DNA of 64,000 nt. It comes from Tatumella punctata (lineage in GTDB: Bacteria; Pseudomonadota; Gammaproteobacteria; Enterobacterales; Enterobacteriaceae). The stretch covers positions 124,001 through 188,000 of the forward strand of contig NZ_BAAAFW010000060.1 in NCBI RefSeq assembly GCF_039523735.1, given 5' to 3'. Below the pieces are notes generated by a model. That model had not been told where the DNA came from. It saw only the letters and a program-made list of their open reading frames with translations, and ran no database searches. Shown here one piece after another: positions 60,172-64,000 of this stretch. How positions within the stretch are numbered: the first letter of the stretch is position 1; each line of letters starts with the position of its first letter. The translations under genes were made by a program, and so were the position numbers.

Positions 60172-60195
60172 GCGGGTGAGCCGGAACCCACCCGC
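60172..60195. terminator. Hairpin between converging ybjO and artM
   Basis: GCGGGTG (60172-60178) and CACCCGC (60189-60195), 7 bp perfect, 10-base loop, without a T-tract. Confidence 0.35.
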
Positions 60196-60203
60196 CAGAC
60201 AGA

Positions 60204-60872
60204 CTAATTACGTCGTTCAAACCGCAGGGCATAGTATTCGACACCGCGCATGAGTAAGGTCAGTAATCCATTAACACACAGATAAATAATACCGGCGGCG
60301 ACAAATACCGATACATCGTAGGTTCTGCCATATAATAATTGCCCTTCACCCATGACATCCATCAGTGTGATGGTATAGGCCAGTGAGGTACTTTTAAAAA
60401 TCAGTACCACTTCATTTGAGTACGCCGAAAGTGCGCGTTTAAAAGCATACGGCAGCAAAATACGCAATGTCTGGCCTTTACTCATACCGAGGGCGGCACA
60501 GGACTGCCACTGTCCGGAGGGAATGGCTTTGACAGCACCGTAAAACAACTGGGTGGTATAGGCGGCACTGTTCAGGGACAGGGCAAGGATGGCGCATAGC
60601 CAGGGCTGTGATAATAATGCCCAGAGTGTCGGATAGTGTTGTAATTGCGGGAACTGACCCGGGCCGTAATAGATCAGGAAAATCTGTACCAGTAAAGGCG
60701 TACCGGTAAACAGGGTTATATAAATCCTGACCAGACGGCTGGCAAAAGGTTTTTTCAGTGCCAAAATCAGGGTAAAAATAACCGCCAGTATCAGGGCAAT
60801 CACCATCGACGTCAGGGTAAGGAACAGGCTGATATGCAGGCCTTTCAGCAGTTGAGGAAAATACTCAGCCAT
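60204..60872 (-). CDS. artM: Arginine ABC transporter permease ArtM
   Basis: Inner-membrane permease of the arginine importer, 222 residues as in E. coli. HisM/GlnP-type architecture with the ATPase-contacting EAA loop in AVKAIPSGQWQSCAALGMSKGQTLRILLPYAFKRALSAYSNE. Last gene of artPIQM; its start overlaps the artQ stop by one base. Confidence 0.94.
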   Translation of the reverse strand: MAEYFPQLLKGLHISLFLTLTSMVIALILAVIFTLILALKKPFASRLVRIYITLFTGTPLLVQIFLIYYGPGQFPQLQHYPTLWALLSQPWLCAILALSLNSAAYTTQLFYGAVKAIPSGQWQSCAALGMSKGQTLRILLPYAFKRALSAYSNEVVLIFKSTSLAYTITLMDVMGEGQLLYGRTYDVSVFVAAGIIYLCVNGLLTLLMRGVEYYALRFERRN

Positions 60873-61588
60873 TAAGCGTTCTCCTGTTCAAACCGGGTCG
60901 TGTGCTGTTCTATTCGCCGTAAGATAAACTGGCTGACCAGGGTAACAACCAGGTAAATTGCAGCAGCGATTAAATACCAGGTAAAAGGCTGCTGGGTGCG
61001 GGTGGCGATACTTTTGGTCTGTAACATTAGATCATTAACACTGATGAGCGAAACCAGGGCCGTATCCTTTAACAGCACCATCCACTGATTTCCCAGTCCC
61101 GGCAGTGCATGCCGCCACATCTGGGGCAAAATCAGCCGACGGAAGATGGTCAGCTTTTTCATACCCAGTGCCTGGCCTGATTCCCACTGACCAGCAGGTA
61201 TCGCTTTCAGGGCACCACGTAACGTCTGTGATGCATAAGCAGAATACAACAGCGATAATGCAATCACCCCGCAAAGAAAGGGGCTGACATTAAAGTCATT
61301 AATGGTCATCTGAATATGGAGCCGGGTAAAGCCCAGCGGGAGGGTAAATCCGTCGGATAAGGTCAGCAACAGCTGGGAAGACCCGAAATAGATCCCCAGA
61401 ACGACCAGAATCTCCGGCAAGCCGCGCAGCACGGTAACCAGCAGCGTGCCCGGCCATGCCAGGATTTTAATCCGCAGTGATTCCCAGCCAGCAAACAGCA
61501 TAGCCAGCAGCAGGCCAATCAGTAATGCGCAAACGGCAAGGCCGACGGTCATCCCGGCGGCGCTTGCGAGAGGAAGTAACTCGTTCAT
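60872..61588 (-). CDS. artQ: Arginine ABC transporter permease ArtQ
   Basis: Second permease, 238 residues as in E. coli. EAA loop in ALKAIPAGQWESGQALGMKKLTIFRRLILPQMWRHALPGLGNQW. Starts six bases after the artI stop. Confidence 0.94.
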   Translation of the reverse strand: MNELLPLASAAGMTVGLAVCALLIGLLLAMLFAGWESLRIKILAWPGTLLVTVLRGLPEILVVLGIYFGSSQLLLTLSDGFTLPLGFTRLHIQMTINDFNVSPFLCGVIALSLLYSAYASQTLRGALKAIPAGQWESGQALGMKKLTIFRRLILPQMWRHALPGLGNQWMVLLKDTALVSLISVNDLMLQTKSIATRTQQPFTWYLIAAAIYLVVTLVSQFILRRIEQHTTRFEQENA

Positions 61589-61594
61589 CAGAAA

Positions 61595-62326
61595 TTACTG
61601 CTGGAACCATTTGTGGTAGATCGTCTGATAAGTACCGTCAGCTTTCACTTCTGACAGGCCTTTATTCAGGGACTGCTGCAAAGGCGTGTTGCCCTGACGG
61701 ACGGCAATACCCAGACCGGTACCGAAATAGTCTTTATCGGTAACTTTGGCACCAACGGCGGCTAATTTAGGATCTTTTTTCAGCCATTCGTTAACCACCG
61801 CGGTGTCTCCGAATACTGCGCTCACCCGGCCATTCTCAAGGTCCAGCATAGCGTTCTGGTAACTGTCATAAGGTACCATGGTGATTTCAGGGTGTTTATC
61901 GGTCAGGAACTTCTGGTGAGTTGTCCCATTCTGTACCCCGACCCGCATTCCTTTCAGGGCCGCGATATCCGCGACTTTTCCTTTCTGAGCGATAAATAAT
62001 GCTGAGTTATCGTAGTATGGCTGAGTAAAGAGTACCTGTTTTTCACGATCAGGGGTGATATCCATTCCGGCCATGACTACATCATAACGGCGGAATTTCA
62101 GGCCCGGGATCAGGCTGTCAAACGACTGATTACTGAACTCGCAGGTAGCGTCAATTTTTTTACAAATCGCATTAGCCAGATCCACATCAAAGCCCTGGAT
62201 TTTGTTATCGGCCCCGATAAACTCAAACGGAGGATAAGATGCTTCGGTGGCAAAGTGCAGAGTTGTTGCTGCAGATGCGCTTAAACTTACGCCGGCGAGC
62301 AGGGCAGCTAAAATAATTTTTTTCAT
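61595..62326 (-). CDS. artI: Arginine-binding periplasmic protein ArtI
   Basis: Solute-binding protein, 243 residues, as E. coli ArtI. Signal peptide MKKIILAALLAGVSLSASA; the mature part has the family start LHFATEASYPPFEF, FSNQSFDSLIPGLKFRRYDVVMAGMDITPDREKQVLFT, and VQNGTTHQKFL. Its residues follow ArtI and not ArtJ. The frame is open to 62410; the ATG at 62326 gives the signal sequence. E. coli also has artJ beside the operon; only one binding-protein gene is seen here. Confidence 0.95.
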   Translation of the reverse strand: MKKIILAALLAGVSLSASAATTLHFATEASYPPFEFIGADNKIQGFDVDLANAICKKIDATCEFSNQSFDSLIPGLKFRRYDVVMAGMDITPDREKQVLFTQPYYDNSALFIAQKGKVADIAALKGMRVGVQNGTTHQKFLTDKHPEITMVPYDSYQNAMLDLENGRVSAVFGDTAVVNEWLKKDPKLAAVGAKVTDKDYFGTGLGIAVRQGNTPLQQSLNKGLSEVKADGTYQTIYHKWFQQ

Positions 62327-62339
62327 AGTTATTACCCGG

Positions 62340-63068
62340 TTAATGAGAAAGATAGTTGGCGAATTCAGGGGTCTGTGGCTGACTGAAATGGCTGGCATCC
62401 CCCTGTTCAATAATATGCCCGTTTTCCATGTAAACTACGCGGCTGGCGGTTTTTCTGGCAACTTCCACTTCATGAGTTACGATGACCTGAGTAATATTGG
62501 TCCGTGATAACTCACGAATAATGTCGACAACCTGGCCGGTAATTTCCGGATCAAGAGCAGCCGTAGGCTCGTCAAACAATAATACCTGTGGTTCCATCAT
62601 CAGAGCCCTGGCAATGGCAACACGTTGCTGCTGTCCGCCTGAAAGATGCAGCGGAAAGCGTCCGGCAAAGGGGGTCAGTTTCAGCCGTTCCAGCAAGGTG
62701 CTGGCACGCTGGCTGGCAACGGCCTTATTTAATCCGAGAACCCGGCAGGGGGCTTCGGTCAGATTCTGCATTACCGTCAGGTGTGGCCACAGATTGTATT
62801 GCTGAAATACAATCCCGACATTGCGGCGAAGTTCCCGAATCTCATTTTCTGCGGGTTTATTACGAAAATTAAACCGGTTACCGGCAATAGAAAGTTCGCC
62901 GGAACGTGGCATCTCCAGTAAATTGAGTACCCGGAGGAGTGAGCTTTTACCTGCACCACTGGGACCGAGCAGAACCATCGTTTCGCCCTGCGGGCAATTC
63001 AGTTCGATATCGAACAGCGCCTGGTGATCGCCATAAAAGCAGTTAATCCCGTGAAGTTGAATACTCAT
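62340..63068 (-). CDS. artP: Arginine ABC transporter ATPase ArtP
   Basis: ATP-binding subunit, 242 residues as in E. coli. Walker A GPSGAGKSS (about 35-43), Q-loop VFQQYNLWPHLTV, signature LSGGQQQR, Walker B VLLFDEPTAALDPE and H-loop VTHEVEVARK. ATG at 63068 (MSIQLHGINCFYG) is chosen over the in-frame 63119. First gene of artPIQM; artI follows after 13 bases. Confidence 0.96.
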   Translation of the reverse strand: MSIQLHGINCFYGDHQALFDIELNCPQGETMVLLGPSGAGKSSLLRVLNLLEMPRSGELSIAGNRFNFRNKPAENEIRELRRNVGIVFQQYNLWPHLTVMQNLTEAPCRVLGLNKAVASQRASTLLERLKLTPFAGRFPLHLSGGQQQRVAIARALMMEPQVLLFDEPTAALDPEITGQVVDIIRELSRTNITQVIVTHEVEVARKTASRVVYMENGHIIEQGDASHFSQPQTPEFANYLSH

Positions 63069-63222
63069 GCGCAAAAATTGAATAGTGGTAAAGTGCTCTG
63101 ATAGTAACGTTGACGGCATAGTTATGCAATTATAGCGGTTGAAAATTATTTAAATGCCTTGTGTGGATTGAAATACAGCAGAAAGTACGGTGCCGGTGTT
63201 GAATATTTTTGCGGGGTAACTT

Positions 63223-64000
63223 ATGAAATGTGTAACAGATATTCGCCCGCGAAGCTATCTCTTATGGCTGGCGATATTGCTTAGCGGATGCCACTCGCCG
63301 CCTATTGAACAACGTCAGGGCTACAGTGTTGACCACCAGATAACGGCGGCAGGACAACAGCCACGGGTACAGATGGCTGTTATTCATTATACGGCAGAAG
63401 ATAATGCCCGTTCTTTAGATATTCTCTCCCGGGGTAAGGTCAGTGCACATTATCTGATCCCGGAGATGGCCGCACGGCAGCAGATAAACGCCGACAGTTA
63501 TCAGCTGGTACCGGAAACACAGGTTGCATGGCACGCGGGCAACAGCCGCTGGCGGGGCCTGTCTCATCTGAATAATATTTCAATCGGTATTGAACTGGTT
63601 AACCAGGGGTATTACCGAACCCCGGCAGGTTACCGCTGTGATGCTTATTCACCCCGGCAGATTGCGGTGCTGACAGCATTGCTGCAGGATATTATCGCCC
63701 GCTATGCCCTGCGACCGCAGAATATTGTCGGCCATAGTGATATTGCACCGCTGCGTAAACAAGACCCCGGTCCCTGCTTTCCGTGGGAAAAACTGGCAAA
63801 AGCCGGGGTGGGGGCATGGCCTGACAGCCAGAGTGTCCGTTTCTGGCTGGCAGGCCGGCAGCCGAGACAGCCTGCCGACCAGCGTGTTCTGCTGGGGTTG
63901 TTAAACCGTTATGGTTACCAGAGCGGAGATACGCTCTCTGCCTCTCAGCGTCAGATGCTGATTAAGGCTTTCCAGATGCACTTCAGGCCATCGCTGATCT
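63223..64000 (+). CDS. amiD: N-acetylmuramoyl-L-alanine amidase AmiD, 3' end beyond window
   Basis: Zinc amidase lipoprotein of the outer membrane that cleaves peptidoglycan amide bonds, including anhydro-muropeptides. 259 codons are visible, of about 276 in E. coli. Lipoprotein signal LLWLAILLSGC with the lipid-modified Cys at residue 23. The amidase_2 domain has AVIHYTA (first zinc His), VAWHAGNSRW, SIGIELVNQG with the catalytic Glu, and HSDIAPLRKQDPG with the last zinc ligands; a C-terminal peptidoglycan-binding-like helical part follows (RQMLIKAFQMHFRPSL). The frame stays open to the window edge. Confidence 0.94.
   Translation, partial: MKCVTDIRPRSYLLWLAILLSGCHSPPIEQRQGYSVDHQITAAGQQPRVQMAVIHYTAEDNARSLDILSRGKVSAHYLIPEMAARQQINADSYQLVPETQVAWHAGNSRWRGLSHLNNISIGIELVNQGYYRTPAGYRCDAYSPRQIAVLTALLQDIIARYALRPQNIVGHSDIAPLRKQDPGPCFPWEKLAKAGVGAWPDSQSVRFWLAGRQPRQPADQRVLLGLLNRYGYQSGDTLSASQRQMLIKAFQMHFRPSLI

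Overview
The window looks like an ordinary chromosomal stretch of a member of the Enterobacterales. Nearly every gene has a clear counterpart in the E. coli 17-19 min region (aroG-gpmA-gal-mod-bio-uvrB-moa to art-amiD), mostly in the same order and orientation. Proteins are only moderately similar to E. coli from memory, galE is not in the gal cluster, and several E. coli neighbours (modABC, rimK, potFGHI, rlmC, artJ) are missing. Together these suggest an Erwinia/Pantoea/Tatumella-type (Erwiniaceae) genome; genus is a guess. No tRNA, rRNA, insertion sequence, prophage or CRISPR array was seen.

Layout. 0-5.5 kb: aroG (aromatic pathway entry), gpmA (glycolysis) and the galTKM operon with a GalR/GalS-type operator. 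5.5-10.7 kb: modF and modE, the AcrB partner acrZ, ybhA, pgl and ybhB; the modABC transporter expected next to acrZ is absent. 10.8-15.8 kb: the biotin locus, bioA diverging from bioBFCD across a BirA operator. 15.8-20.3 kb: an orphan UrtE-like ATPase with a degenerate signature motif, a long gene-free stretch with DnaA-box-like sites, SOS-controlled uvrB, and ybhK. 20.5-26.1 kb: a probable molybdenum-cofactor riboswitch, moaABCDE, a DUF1615 lipoprotein translationally overlapping moaE, ybhL and ybhQ.

26.3-39.6 kb: rhlE coupled to dusC, an MFS exporter, ldtB, yohD, pbpG, a large MscS-type channel, bglX, an MpaB/DUF2236 protein, idi and the tiny yohO. dusC, yohD, pbpG, bglX and yohO are neighbours near 48 min in E. 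coli, so this is a relocated block with insertions. 39.8-46.6 kb: SOS-controlled dinG, ybiB, rlmF, dps, rhtA, ompX. 46.9-50.8 kb: an extended MntS-like small protein gene divergent from mntR across a MntR box, an H-NS family gene behind a long AT-rich leader, and ybiT. 50.9-60.2 kb: moeAB, dacC, ybjG, ybjL, grxA, ybjC-nfsA, ybjN, ybjO. 60.2-64 kb: the artPIQM arginine transporter and a 3'-truncated amiD.

Functional themes: molybdenum cofactor synthesis (moaA-E, moeA, moeB, with modE and modF as sensors/ATPase), cell-wall maintenance (ldtB, pbpG, dacC, ybjG, amiD), biotin synthesis, galactose use, and SOS repair (uvrB, dinG). The least ordinary items are the MntS-like gene, the orphan UrtE-like ATPase beside a DnaA-box cluster, the relocated yoh/pbpG/bglX block, the MoaB with an Asp-to-Asn change, and a series of perfect intergenic hairpins without U-tracts.
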